NCBI RefSeq assembly: GCF_011761185.1
Contig: NZ_JAAOYM010000001.1
Coordinates: 992,001-1,056,000, forward strand
Direction: 5' to 3'
Length of the DNA: 64,000 nucleotides
Source of the DNA: Saccharomonospora amisosensis
GTDB lineage: Bacteria > Actinomycetota > Actinomycetes > Mycobacteriales > Pseudonocardiaceae
This document shows, piece by piece, positions 26,951 to 35,849 of the stretch (its first letter is position 1; every line of letters starts with the position of its first letter). The position numbers and the translations under genes were made by a program. Under the pieces are notes generated by a model that saw only the letters and a list, made by a program, of their open reading frames with translations, did not search any database and had not been told where the DNA came from.

Positions 26951-27259
26951 TCAACGCGAATGGCCGCGCCGTTCGAGGTCCTCGATGGCTTGCTTGGCTT
27001 CGGCCAGCGTGGCACCCGTGTGCTTTCGGTACTCCTTGATGGCTTGAATCCGCTTGCCCTCCAGGATCAGCGAGTTGACCCGCGCGAGCTCGGGTCGTGG
27101 CGCCGCGATCCCGAGGCTGTCCAACATGGCGTCGAGCTTGGTTTCGATCCGCAGGGTCTGCCGCGCGAGTCGTCTCACCGTGCGTTCGACGAAACTCAGC
27201 ACAAGGATCGTCATTCCGAACAAGCTGCCAACGATGATGATGAGGGCGCCGTAGTCCAC
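26951..27259 (-). CDS. Membrane-anchored protein with ribosomal L7/L12 C-terminal-like domain
   Basis: A 102-residue protein from GTG 27259. One membrane helix (YGALIIIVGSLFGMTILVLSFV) leads into a cytoplasmic helix (RTVRRLARQTLRIETKLDAML) and then to LILEGKRIQAIKEYRKHTGATLAEAKQAIEDLE, which closely follows the L7/L12 C-terminal fold (compare KIxxIKxVRxxTGLGLKEAK). In L7/L12 that surface recruits GTPases to the ribosome; here it is tethered to the membrane, and its partner is unknown. A TACACT box lies 8 nt upstream of the start. Confidence 0.75.
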   Translation of the reverse strand: MDYGALIIIVGSLFGMTILVLSFVERTVRRLARQTLRIETKLDAMLDSLGIAAPRPELARVNSLILEGKRIQAIKEYRKHTGATLAEAKQAIEDLERRGHSR

Positions 27260-27309
27260 GGCGGCGCAGTGTACTGGGCGGGTGAGAAGGATTCGCCGTT
27301 TCGCCGCCG

Positions 27310-27990
27310 TCAGGCGTAGATGGCCAGCCAGATCGCGATGTAGTGGCAAACGGCGGCAAGCACCGTGCAGGCGTGGAAGAACTCGTGGTAGCCGAAGGTC
27401 GTTGGCCAGTAGTTCGGCCACTTGGTGGCATAGAACACTGAGCCGACCGTGTAGAACAGTCCACCGACGAGCAGCAGCACCAACGCGGCGATTCCCGCTG
27501 ATCTGGCGAGTTCGGGCAGCACGAACACCGCCACCCAACCGAGCGCGATGTAGATTGGCACGCCTAGCCAGCGTGGGGCCCTCGGCCACAACATCTTCAG
27601 CGCGACACCTGCCACCGCGCCGCCCCACACAACGCCGAGCACGACATAACCGGTCGGTTGCGACATCGCGAGCAGCGTGAACGGTGTGTAGGTGCCCGCG
27701 ATGAACAAGAAGATCATCGAGTGGTCGGCGCGCTTCATCCACTCGTACGCCCGCCTGCTCCAGACGCGCCGGTGGTAGAGGGCGCTGACGCCGAACACGC
27801 CGACCACGGTGACGCCGTAGACCGACGTGGCGAGTGCGGCCGTCGCTGACACCGTCGACCCTGCCAGCACGATCAGCGTGGCGGCGGAGGCCAGTGCACC
27901 GAAGAAGCTCCAGAAGTGGATGTGCCCCCGAAGCCGGGGCCGGTGATAGGCGGCGGACGGTACCGGAGGGGTATCGGTTGCTGCACTCAC
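27310..27990 (-). CDS. Hemolysin III family membrane protein (PAQR-like)
   Basis: A 226-residue protein with seven predicted helices. Family motifs are ALYHRRVWSRRAYEWMKRADHSMIFLFIAGTYTPF near the N-terminal third and TTFGYHEFFHACTVLAAVCHYIA at the end, whose His residues form the metal site of the hemolysin-III/adiponectin-receptor-like superfamily. True haemolytic activity is rarely shown; hydrolase or membrane-homeostasis roles are more likely. GTG 27990 is preferred: TAATCT ends 7 nt upstream. Corresponds to Rv1085c and is divergent from the prenyl synthase. Confidence 0.87.
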   Translation of the reverse strand: MSAATDTPPVPSAAYHRPRLRGHIHFWSFFGALASAATLIVLAGSTVSATAALATSVYGVTVVGVFGVSALYHRRVWSRRAYEWMKRADHSMIFLFIAGTYTPFTLLAMSQPTGYVVLGVVWGGAVAGVALKMLWPRAPRWLGVPIYIALGWVAVFVLPELARSAGIAALVLLLVGGLFYTVGSVFYATKWPNYWPTTFGYHEFFHACTVLAAVCHYIAIWLAIYA

Positions 27991-27997
27991 GACGCTC

Positions 27998-28003
27998 AGA
28001 TTA
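27998..28003 (-). promoter_or_regulatory. Leaderless -10 box of the hemolysin III gene
   Basis: TAATCT (minus strand) ends 7 nt before GTG 27990. Confidence 0.5.
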
Positions 28004-28086
28004 CGGAAATCGTAGCCGGGACCGCACCCGCCGACGGCAGGAGCGCCGCGAACATCACTTTCGGGCCAGGCGTACGCTCCCGTGAC

Positions 28087-28866
28087 GTGAGCCTTAGGTC
28101 CTTCGCCTCGCGCATCGTCTACAGCGTGTACTCGTGGCGCCTGATCCAGCAAGCCGGAGGGCGGCATCCGCGCCACATCGGCGTGATCCTCGACGGCAAC
28201 AGGCGCTGGGCGCGGGAGGCAGGCTTCACCGACGTCAACGGCGGCCACCGGATGGGCGCACAGAAGATCGCGGACTTCCTCGGCTGGTGCAGGGAGGCCG
28301 ATGTGGAGGTGGTCACGCTGTGGCTGCTGTCCACCGACAACGTGCGCAACCGGTCCAACGAGGAGGTAGCCGCGCTTCTGGAGATCATCCCGGACGTGGT
28401 GGACGAGCTCGCCGCACCGGGAAACCCGTGGCGGCTTTCGATCGTCGGCGCACTGGACATGCTGCCTACCGAGGTCGCGGCAAGGCTCACCGCCGCCGCG
28501 CAGCGCACCGACAACCGCCGCGGCATGGTTGTCAACGTCGCCGTCGGCTATGGTGGGCGGCAGGAGATCGCCTATGCCGTCCGCAAACTGTTGAAGCAGC
28601 ACGCGGACGAGGGAACCTCGATCCATGAGCTTGCCAAGATCCTCGACGTCGATCACATCTCCGAGCACCTTTACACCTCGGGGCAGCCTGACCCTGATCT
28701 GATCATCCGGACCTCCGGCGAGCAGCGGCTCTCCGGATTCCTGCTCTGGCAGTCGGCGCATTCGGAATTCTGGTTCACCGAGGCGTACTGGCCCGCGTTT
28801 CGCCGCGTGGACTTCCTGCGGGCACTGCGTGACTACGCCGTCCGAAACCGCCGGTACGGCGGCTGA
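28087..28866 (+). CDS. Short-chain cis-prenyl diphosphate synthase (Z-farnesyl diphosphate synthase type)
   Basis: A 259-residue member of the UppS fold. The catalytic motif HIGVILDGNRRWAREAGF holds the essential Asp; FLGWCREADVEVVTLWLLS, DLIIRTSGEQRLSGFLLWQSAHSEFWF and the terminal YWPAFRRVDFLRALRDY complete the signature set. Corresponds to Rv1086, which makes Z,E-farnesyl diphosphate for decaprenyl phosphate synthesis, though chain length cannot be proven from sequence. GTG 28087 lies 8 nt after a TACGCT box; no Shine-Dalgarno. Confidence 0.87.
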   Translation: MSLRSFASRIVYSVYSWRLIQQAGGRHPRHIGVILDGNRRWAREAGFTDVNGGHRMGAQKIADFLGWCREADVEVVTLWLLSTDNVRNRSNEEVAALLEIIPDVVDELAAPGNPWRLSIVGALDMLPTEVAARLTAAAQRTDNRRGMVVNVAVGYGGRQEIAYAVRKLLKQHADEGTSIHELAKILDVDHISEHLYTSGQPDPDLIIRTSGEQRLSGFLLWQSAHSEFWFTEAYWPAFRRVDFLRALRDYAVRNRRYGG

Positions 28867-29217
28867 ATCGATCCCGACACGGCGGGCGGCCGAGATTTCA
28901 CGGCGCGGTAGCCCAGTACCGGCCGTGAGGTGACGAATCGGCGAATCACCTACCTGGCTGTCTGCACGAACCGGCCGTCTGCAGGTAGCTTCCGTGGTGA
29001 CGGGTCGCGAACCCATGTGGCTCGTCACGGGAGGCCCTGGTCGTGGCAGTGCTAGTGCGAGCGGCGAAGCCGTTCACGAGACGCACGAGGGGGCCGGCAC
29101 CGGGCCCTCGTGGGCGCACACCCTGACGCCGCGGCGTCAGGGAAGCGACCAGCCAGGGCAGTGCCCGGCCCAGCGAGTGCGGGCGTGGTGCCAACGCCCA
29201 ACGAGGGAGATGCCGTC
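28867..29217 (+). promoter_or_regulatory. 351-bp leader region upstream of phoH2 with four successive hairpins
   Basis: No gene is supported here. Inverted repeats succeed one another: 28950-28956/28982-28988 (7 bp), 28997-29002/29023-29028 with an inner GGGT/ACCC hairpin, 29084-29091/29105-29112 (8 bp), and a perfect 22-bp palindrome at 29121-29142. GAGGGAG then precedes the GTG at 29218. The arrangement suggests a structured 5' leader or attenuator; it matches no riboswitch class that I recognise. Confidence 0.45.
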
Positions 29218-30609
29218 GTGACTGCGCAGCGTTTGCCCCGAAAGGCCTCCGGCCACTCTTCGACCAGTGCTCTCGGTACTGACGGACCGTCCGACCCAGC
29301 CGGCTTACCGCGTTGCACCTATGTGCTCGACACCTCGGTTCTGCTGTCGGACCCGTGGGCGGTTACCAGGTTCGCGGAGCACTCCGTGGTGTTGCCGTTG
29401 GTTGTGATCAGCGAGTTGGAGGCCAAGCGGCACCACCCGGAGCTCGGCTGGTTCGCGAGGGAGGCGCTTCGGTTGCTCGACGACCTGCGGCGCACGCACG
29501 GTCGGCTGGACGCCCCCGTGCCCATCGGCGATGAGGGTGGGACCGTCCACGTCGAGCTGAACCACTCCGATCCCACGGTGCTGCCACCCGGCTTTCGTAC
29601 CGACTCCAACGATCACCGCATCCTCGCCTGCGCGCTCAACCTCGCCACCGAGCTGGAGTTGGTGACGCTGGTGACCAAGGACGTGCCGCTGCGTGTGAAG
29701 GCGGGTTCGGTCGGGCTGACCGCCGACGAGTACCGGGCACAGGAGGTCACGCCGTCCGGTTGGACGGGCATGGCCGACCTCGATGTGCCGCAGGAGGCGC
29801 TCGACGCGCTGTTCGCAGGCGGCGTGGCTGATCTGGCGGAGTTCGGGCGGCCCGAGGTCGGCGAGTTGCCGTGCCACACCGGGCTTCGGCTGCTCGCGGG
29901 GACGTCGAGCGCACTGGCCAGGGTCACGCCGGAGAAGAAGGCAAGGCTGGTGCGCGGCGATCGCGAGGCGTTCGGGCTGCACGGGCGGTCGGCCGAGCAG
30001 CGCATCGCGCTCGACCTGCTGCTCGACCCTGACATCGGGATCGTCTCGCTCGGCGGCAGGGCCGGTACGGGTAAGTCCGCGCTGGCGCTGTGCGCTGGTC
30101 TGGAAGCCGTGCTGGAGCGCGGTATGCACCGCAAGGTCGTGGTGTTTCGCCCGGTCTACGCCGTCGGGGGGCAGGATCTCGGCTACCTGCCTGGCTCGGA
30201 GAGCGAGAAGATGCAGCCGTGGGCTCAGGCGGTCTTCGACACCCTCGGCGCGCTCGTCAGCCAGGAGGTGCTCGACGAGGTCTTCGACAGGGGGATGCTC
30301 GAGGTGCTGCCGCTGACACACATCAGGGGTCGCTCCCTGCACGACTCGTTCGTGATCGTCGACGAGGCGCAGTCACTGGAGCGCAATGTGCTGCTCACGG
30401 TGCTGTCCCGGCTGGGGAGCGCCTCGCGGGTCGTGCTGACCCATGACGTGGCTCAGCGGGACAACCTGCGGGTCGGCAGGCACGACGGTGTCTCGGCCGT
30501 CATCGAGAAGCTGAAGGGGCATCCGCTGTTCGCTCACGTGACGCTGACGCGTTCGGAGCGTTCGCCGATCGCGGCGCTGGTCACCGAGATGCTGGAACAC
30601 CACGGGTAG
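29218..30609 (+). CDS. phoH2: PhoH2: PIN ribonuclease-PhoH ATPase fusion
   Basis: A 463-residue protein. Residues about 35-165 are a PIN domain with acidic active-site residues ([35 protein letters not shown]). Residues about 265-460 are the PhoH ATPase, with Walker [34 protein letters not shown] (Walker B) and [11 protein letters not shown]. Mycobacterial PhoH2 is an ATP-dependent RNA helicase-nuclease. GTG 29218 is favoured by GAGGGAG 7-8 nt upstream; the frame extends a further 36 codons without a signal. In M. tuberculosis (Rv1095) it is separated from Rv1086 by coaA-glyA-desA, absent here. Confidence 0.9.
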   Translation: MTAQRLPRKASGHSSTSALGTDGPSDPAGLPRCTYVLDTSVLLSDPWAVTRFAEHSVVLPLVVISELEAKRHHPELGWFAREALRLLDDLRRTHGRLDAPVPIGDEGGTVHVELNHSDPTVLPPGFRTDSNDHRILACALNLATELELVTLVTKDVPLRVKAGSVGLTADEYRAQEVTPSGWTGMADLDVPQEALDALFAGGVADLAEFGRPEVGELPCHTGLRLLAGTSSALARVTPEKKARLVRGDREAFGLHGRSAEQRIALDLLLDPDIGIVSLGGRAGTGKSALALCAGLEAVLERGMHRKVVVFRPVYAVGGQDLGYLPGSESEKMQPWAQAVFDTLGALVSQEVLDEVFDRGMLEVLPLTHIRGRSLHDSFVIVDEAQSLERNVLLTVLSRLGSASRVVLTHDVAQRDNLRVGRHDGVSAVIEKLKGHPLFAHVTLTRSERSPIAALVTEMLEHHG

Positions 30610-30636
30610 CCGCTAGCCGACGTTCGTCGGCCGCGC

Positions 30637-32102
<1,466 letters not shown>

Positions 32103-32138
32103 TCAGCCTACGTGGTTTGTCCGGTCTTCGCGTGCGCG

Positions 32139-32762
32139 CTACGGCTGCTCCCAGTCACGTGAGCCAGCCTGCTCGGCCCCGATCGTGGTGTCCTCGCCGT
32201 GCCCGGTGTGCACCACTGTCTCGGCGGGCAGCTCGAACAGCCGCCGCGTGATGGACGCCACGATGGTCGGGTAGTCGGAGTAGGAGCGGCCGGTGGCGCC
32301 AGGGCCGCCGTGGAACAGCGTGTCACCGGTGAACACCACGCCGAGGTCGGGCGCGTGCAGGCACACCGCGCCGGGAGCGTGGCCGGGGGTGTGCAACACT
32401 CTGAGTTCGGTGCCCGCGACGCTCAGCGACTGCCCGTCCGACAGTTCGCCGTCGGGGGCCCGGCCAGGGTGGGTCAGCTCCCACAGCACGCGGTCGTCGG
32501 GGTGAAGCAGGATCGGCGCCGCGGTCCGTTTCGCCAACTCAGGGGCTGCGTTGACGTGGTCGTTGTGCGCATGGGTGCACACGATCGCGCGCACGGTCGC
32601 ATCGCCGATCGCATCGGCGATGCGGGACGCGTCGTGTGCCGCATCGATGACGATCACCTCGGTGTCGTCGCCCACGATCCACACGTTGTTCTCGACGTCC
32701 CAACTTCCGCCGTCGAGCTGGAAAACCCCGGAGGTAACCACATTTCGCACTGTCGCTGCCAT
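32139..32762 (-). CDS. Glyoxalase II-like MBL-fold hydrolase
   Basis: A 207-residue metallo-beta-lactamase-fold protein with a complete metal site: THAHNDHVNAAPEL (HxHxDH), HTPGHAPGAVCLH, VFTGDTLF and VVHTGHGEDTTIG. Relatives hydrolyse thioesters such as lactoyl-thiol conjugates; in mycothiol-producing bacteria close relatives accompany S-nitrosomycothiol reductase, though none is adjacent here. TAGGGT ends 6 nt before the ATG, so translation is probably leaderless. Confidence 0.82.
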   Translation of the reverse strand: MAATVRNVVTSGVFQLDGGSWDVENNVWIVGDDTEVIVIDAAHDASRIADAIGDATVRAIVCTHAHNDHVNAAPELAKRTAAPILLHPDDRVLWELTHPGRAPDGELSDGQSLSVAGTELRVLHTPGHAPGAVCLHAPDLGVVFTGDTLFHGGPGATGRSYSDYPTIVASITRRLFELPAETVVHTGHGEDTTIGAEQAGSRDWEQP

Positions 32763-32768
32763 GGGCAG

Positions 32769-32774
32769 ACCCTA
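32769..32774 (-). promoter_or_regulatory. Leaderless -10 box of the glyoxalase II-like gene
   Basis: TAGGGT (minus strand) ends 6 nt before ATG 32762; it lies immediately past the ligB stop at 32779, on the same strand. Confidence 0.5.
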
Positions 32775-32778
32775 ACCG

Positions 32779-34290
32779 TCAACCACGCAGCATCGCACGC
32801 ACGGATTCGATGGTGTCGGCGTCGGCGGGCTCCTTGTCCGGCCGGTAGCGCAGCACCCTGGCGAAACGCAGCGCCACACCGCCGGGGTAGCGGGAACTGC
32901 TCTGCACCCCGTCGAGTTCGACTTCGACCACGAGTTCCGGCCGCACGTACACCGTCGCGCGGTCGCGGGCGGTTTCCATGGTCGGTAGCCGTTCGGTCTG
33001 CCAGGCGAGCAGTTCGTCGGTGAGGCCCTTGAAGGTCTTGCCGACCATGATCGGTGGACCGCCCGCCGGGTCGATGGCACCGAGGTGCAGGTTGGACAGG
33101 TAGCCGGTTCTCCTGCCGTGACCCCATTCGGCACCGAGCACGACCAGGTCGAGCGTGTGCACCGGCTTCACCTTCAGCCATGACCTCCCCCTGCGGCCCG
33201 CGGCATATGCGGAGTCGAGGGACTTGACCATGACACCCTCGTGTCCGTCGTCCAGCGCCCGCGTCAGGATGGCCGCCGGGTCGGCCGGCTCGCTCTGCCC
33301 GGGGATGACGTGCTCGCCCGCGACCTTTCGCAGCGCGTTGTTGCGCTCCCTCAGCGGTGCGTCCAGCAGGTCGGTGCCGTCGAGGTGCAGGCAGTCGAAG
33401 AAGTACGGCCGCAGCAGCAGCGCGCGCAGTTGCTCCTCCCTCGTGCTGCCGAACCGCGACATGGTCTCCTGGAACGGTCGAGGTCTGCCCTCGTCGGTGA
33501 GCGCCAGCGTCTCCCCGTCGAGCACCACGGAGTCGCACGGCAGTGACCGCACCAGTTCGGTCAGCTCCCCGACCCGCGCGGTGACGTCGCGCAGGGTACG
33601 GGTGTAGACGTGCACCTCGTCCCCTCGGCGGTGCACCTGGATGCGAGCGCCGTCCAGCTTGTACTCGACGACCACCGGCCCGAGTTCGGCCAGCGCTTCC
33701 TCCAGCGCCTCGGCGGGCGAGGCCAGCATCGGTCGGATCGGCCTGCCGACCTGTAGGCCGAACTGGCCGAGCGCGGCGCTGCCGCCGGACATAGCCGCCG
33801 CGGCCGTCGTCGGCAGGCTGCCGGAGAGCATGAAGGCCCTTCGCACCGCGTCGGGGGGCACTGCGACCGCCTCCGCGATGGCGTCCACCATGACCCCCTC
33901 CAGCGCGCCCTGCCGTAGTTCACCGGTGAGCAGCCGGAACAGGAACTCCTGCTCGGTTCGCGTCGCGTCGGCCAGCAGGCGGCGTAGAACGTGCGCGCGC
34001 CGCGCCGCCGAGCCGCTGCCGACGCTTTCCGACACCTCGCCGAGCGCGGTGTCGACCTCGGTGACAGTCAGCCTCGGTTCGGCGGAGGGCGGCGCGCGAA
34101 GTTGCGAAAGGGTGCGCCAGCCGACACCGATCCGGCCCTGCGAAGGCTGACCGGTGAGGAACGCCACCGCCGTGGCGAGTTCGCTCGCGGGCACGGCGCT
34201 CAGCAGTTCGGCGAGGATCGCCGTCTTGGCCCTTCGAGATCGTGTGGCTGACAGCCCTGCCGACGCGGCGACGACATCGTGGAACAGCAT
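32779..34290 (-). CDS. ligB: ATP-dependent DNA ligase (LigB type)
   Basis: A 503-residue ligase, close to the length I recall for mycobacterial LigB. The N-terminal DNA-binding domain (residues 1-195, RTEQEFLFRLLTGELRQGALEG) precedes the adenylation domain with nucleotidyl-lysine motif VEYKLDGARIQVHR, DGETLAL, YFFDCLHLDGTDL, EGVMVKSLDSAY and SWLKVKP, then an OB domain (YVRPELVVEVELDGVQ, GVALRFARVLRYRPDK). It seals nicks, an accessory to the NAD-dependent LigA. The ATG at 34290 follows GGAGGA by about 12 nt. Its start region is overlapped by the coding-like stretch at 34200-34528 in another frame. Confidence 0.9.
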   Translation of the reverse strand: MLFHDVVAASAGLSATRSRRAKTAILAELLSAVPASELATAVAFLTGQPSQGRIGVGWRTLSQLRAPPSAEPRLTVTEVDTALGEVSESVGSGSAARRAHVLRRLLADATRTEQEFLFRLLTGELRQGALEGVMVDAIAEAVAVPPDAVRRAFMLSGSLPTTAAAAMSGGSAALGQFGLQVGRPIRPMLASPAEALEEALAELGPVVVEYKLDGARIQVHRRGDEVHVYTRTLRDVTARVGELTELVRSLPCDSVVLDGETLALTDEGRPRPFQETMSRFGSTREEQLRALLLRPYFFDCLHLDGTDLLDAPLRERNNALRKVAGEHVIPGQSEPADPAAILTRALDDGHEGVMVKSLDSAYAAGRRGRSWLKVKPVHTLDLVVLGAEWGHGRRTGYLSNLHLGAIDPAGGPPIMVGKTFKGLTDELLAWQTERLPTMETARDRATVYVRPELVVEVELDGVQSSSRYPGGVALRFARVLRYRPDKEPADADTIESVRAMLRG

Positions 34291-34528
34291 GTCGCCATCA
34301 TCTCCTCCGGCACCGACATTTCGCGTCGCGAGCGCGGCGCGGTCGCGACGGCGACGCGGCGGACGGCGGGTCCGAGCAGGCCGGTGAGGCTCACGCATTC
34401 GCCGAACATCTGCCACGCCAGCACCGTGAACGCGACGGCACTGGCCGAACACTGGATCACCAGCGCCTCGCCCGGCGGCAGCTTCGAGCCTGCCTTGCGT
34501 TCGACGAAGGTGCCCCCGACACCTCCAA
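34200..34528 (-). other. Coding-like stretch without a clear start (gene fragment or small hydrophobic protein)
   Basis: Between ligB and the divergent TetR gene one minus-strand frame has near-complete G/C at third positions from about 34525 to 34330. It encodes GGTFVERKAGSKLPPGEAL, then the hydrophobic run VIQCSASAVAFTVLAWQMFGECV and SLTGLLGPAVRRVAVATAP. No ATG, GTG or TTG precedes the biased part; the first in-frame start is GTG 34460, and the frame runs on into ligB until 34200. It could be the remnant of a TetR-controlled gene, a small membrane protein with an unusual start, or a frameshifted gene. Confidence 0.35.
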
Positions 34529-34530
34529 CG

Positions 34531-34575
34531 TAAACCGACCGGTATGGTTACTAGACCTACTAAACCGATCGGTAT
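34531..34575. promoter_or_regulatory. Two tandem TetR operator sites
   Basis: TAAACCGACCGGTAT (34531-34545) and TAAACCGATCGGTAT (34561-34575) are near-identical sites spaced exactly 30 bp apart, each centred on an ACCG-NN-CGGT-type palindrome (ACCGATCGGT is perfect in the second). They overlap the -10 box of the TetR gene, as expected for autorepression. Confidence 0.72.
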
Positions 34576-34580
34576 ACCGT
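34575..34580 (+). promoter_or_regulatory. Leaderless -10 box of the TetR gene at 34587
   Basis: TACCGT ends 6 nt before GTG 34587 and shares its first base with the second operator. Confidence 0.5.
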
Positions 34581-34586
34581 CAAGGG

Positions 34587-35162
34587 GTGACCGAGGACCT
34601 CACCCTGACCCCGGCCGCCGAGCGGGTGCTCGAGGTGGCGGGGAAGTTGTTCTACGAGAACGGAATCCATGCCGTCGGCGTCGAAGCGATCGCGAGCGAG
34701 GCCGGAGTCACCAAGAAGACTCTCTACGACCGGTTCGGCTCCAAGGACGCCCTCGTCGGCCACTACCTGCGCCGCAGGGATGAGCGCTACCGCGAACACG
34801 TGGCCACCGTCGTCGGCAAGCGCGGGCGCATCACGCCCGCGCGCAGGATACTGCTGGTCTTCGACGCGCAGGAGGAGTGGATCTCCACCGAGAACTCGCG
34901 TGGCTGCGCCTTCGTCAACGCGCAGGCCGAGTTGACCGACGCCACCCACCCCGGACGAGAGGTGATCCGCGAGCAGAAACAGTGGTTACTCGACTACCTG
35001 CGGACGCTGGCTCGTCAGGCGGGCGTTCGCAACCCGAGGAAGTTGGCGACGTCGCTGCTGATGCTGCTGGAGGGCGCCACGGTGACCGCCTCACTCGGTG
35101 TCGTGCCAGGAGCGGTTGGCAACGCCAAGGAAGTCGCGAGGCAGCTCATCGAGTCGAGCTAG
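34587..35162 (+). CDS. TetR family transcriptional regulator
   Basis: A 191-residue protein. The N-terminal helix-turn-helix reads VLEVAGKLFYENGIHAVGVEAIASEAGVTKKTLYDRFGSKDALVGHYL; the C-terminal ligand domain includes RRDERYREHV, EEWISTENSRGCAFVNAQAEL and HPGREVIREQKQWLLDYL, typical of the AcrR/TetR_C_11-like group. Start GTG 34587 has no good Shine-Dalgarno but a -10 box at leaderless spacing. Two operators lie directly upstream, so autoregulation is very likely. The natural target may have been the coding-like stretch on the other strand; the inducer is unknown. Confidence 0.88.
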   Translation: MTEDLTLTPAAERVLEVAGKLFYENGIHAVGVEAIASEAGVTKKTLYDRFGSKDALVGHYLRRRDERYREHVATVVGKRGRITPARRILLVFDAQEEWISTENSRGCAFVNAQAELTDATHPGREVIREQKQWLLDYLRTLARQAGVRNPRKLATSLLMLLEGATVTASLGVVPGAVGNAKEVARQLIESS

Positions 35163-35194
35163 CGACGGCAACGCAGGCAGGGGAAGCGACGCGC

Positions 35195-35752
35195 TCAACC
35201 TTCACCCCCACCGTCGCGTTCGCCCCTTCGTTTCGTGGCGACCTGCACCGCTCCCACGACAACCTTGGCGATCACGCCCACCGCGATCACGCCGACGACC
35301 ATCTGCACCATCGTCACTAGCCTGGCGCTCTCGGTAACCGGCACGATGTCGCCAGTGCCGACCGTGGAAAAGATCGTGACGGTGTAGTAGAGGGCATCGT
35401 TGCGGCTGAGCGACTCGGTGAATGATCCGGGAGTGCTGCGTTCCAGCACGATGTAGCTGGCCGAGAACAGCACCAGCAGGAACGGCAACCCAACGGCGAC
35501 CGCTTCCATGGCACGCAACCGTGGTCTCGACGACTTGAGAATGACCCTGACCTGCCAGACCACGAACGTGGTGAAGACCAGCAGTCCCACCGCGAACTTG
35601 GTCCAGGCACTGATTCCCAGCTCGTGATCGAGCGGTATCAGGTAGTAGGCCACCAGCACGAGCGCGACCGCACCGGTCGAACGCAGCATCGAGATCGCGA
35701 TCTCGCGACCGCTCAGTTCTTGGGGGTGGCCGTTAAGGTGCCTGCGCCGCAA
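35195..35752 (-). CDS. Two-pore-helix-type potassium channel family membrane protein
   Basis: A 185-residue protein with about four membrane segments (STGAVALVLVAYYLIPL, FAVGLLVFTTFVVWQ, AVAVGLPFLLVLFSASYIVL, VTMVQMVVGVIAVGVIAKVVV). Between the last two lies the pore signature YYTVTIFSTVGTGDIVPVTESARL, with TVGTGD in place of the usual TVGYGD filter, which still favours K+ or a weakly selective cation pore. There is no RCK/TrkA-N regulatory domain. The start is unsure: TTG 35752 is the first in frame, and ATG 35689 would keep all membrane segments. Confidence 0.8.
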   Translation of the reverse strand: MRRRHLNGHPQELSGREIAISMLRSTGAVALVLVAYYLIPLDHELGISAWTKFAVGLLVFTTFVVWQVRVILKSSRPRLRAMEAVAVGLPFLLVLFSASYIVLERSTPGSFTESLSRNDALYYTVTIFSTVGTGDIVPVTESARLVTMVQMVVGVIAVGVIAKVVVGAVQVATKRRGERDGGGEG

Positions 35753-35796
35753 CGGATGCCGCCTTCTGCTCGTTCACCGTGATACCCGGTCCCGCC

Positions 35797-35846
35797 GGCG
35801 CGAGCCGGTGCCGGTTGCCTGTGCGCATCCGGCACCGGCTCGCGCC
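35797..35846 (-). terminator. fumC terminator
   Basis: An 18-bp perfect stem (35797-35814 with 35829-35846) and a 14-nt loop, 3 bp past the fumC stop; it separates fumC from the channel gene. Confidence 0.82.
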
Positions 35847-35849
35847 GTG

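Noticed and set aside
27310-29028. 572-residue frame extending the hemolysin III gene upstream
   Set aside because: The upstream part is antisense to the prenyl synthase. GTG 27990 with a -10 box at leaderless spacing gives a protein of family length.
29121-29142. 22-bp palindrome as a classical terminator
   Set aside because: It has no loop and no T-run and no gene ends upstream within 250 bp on the plus strand; it is treated as part of the phoH2 leader instead.
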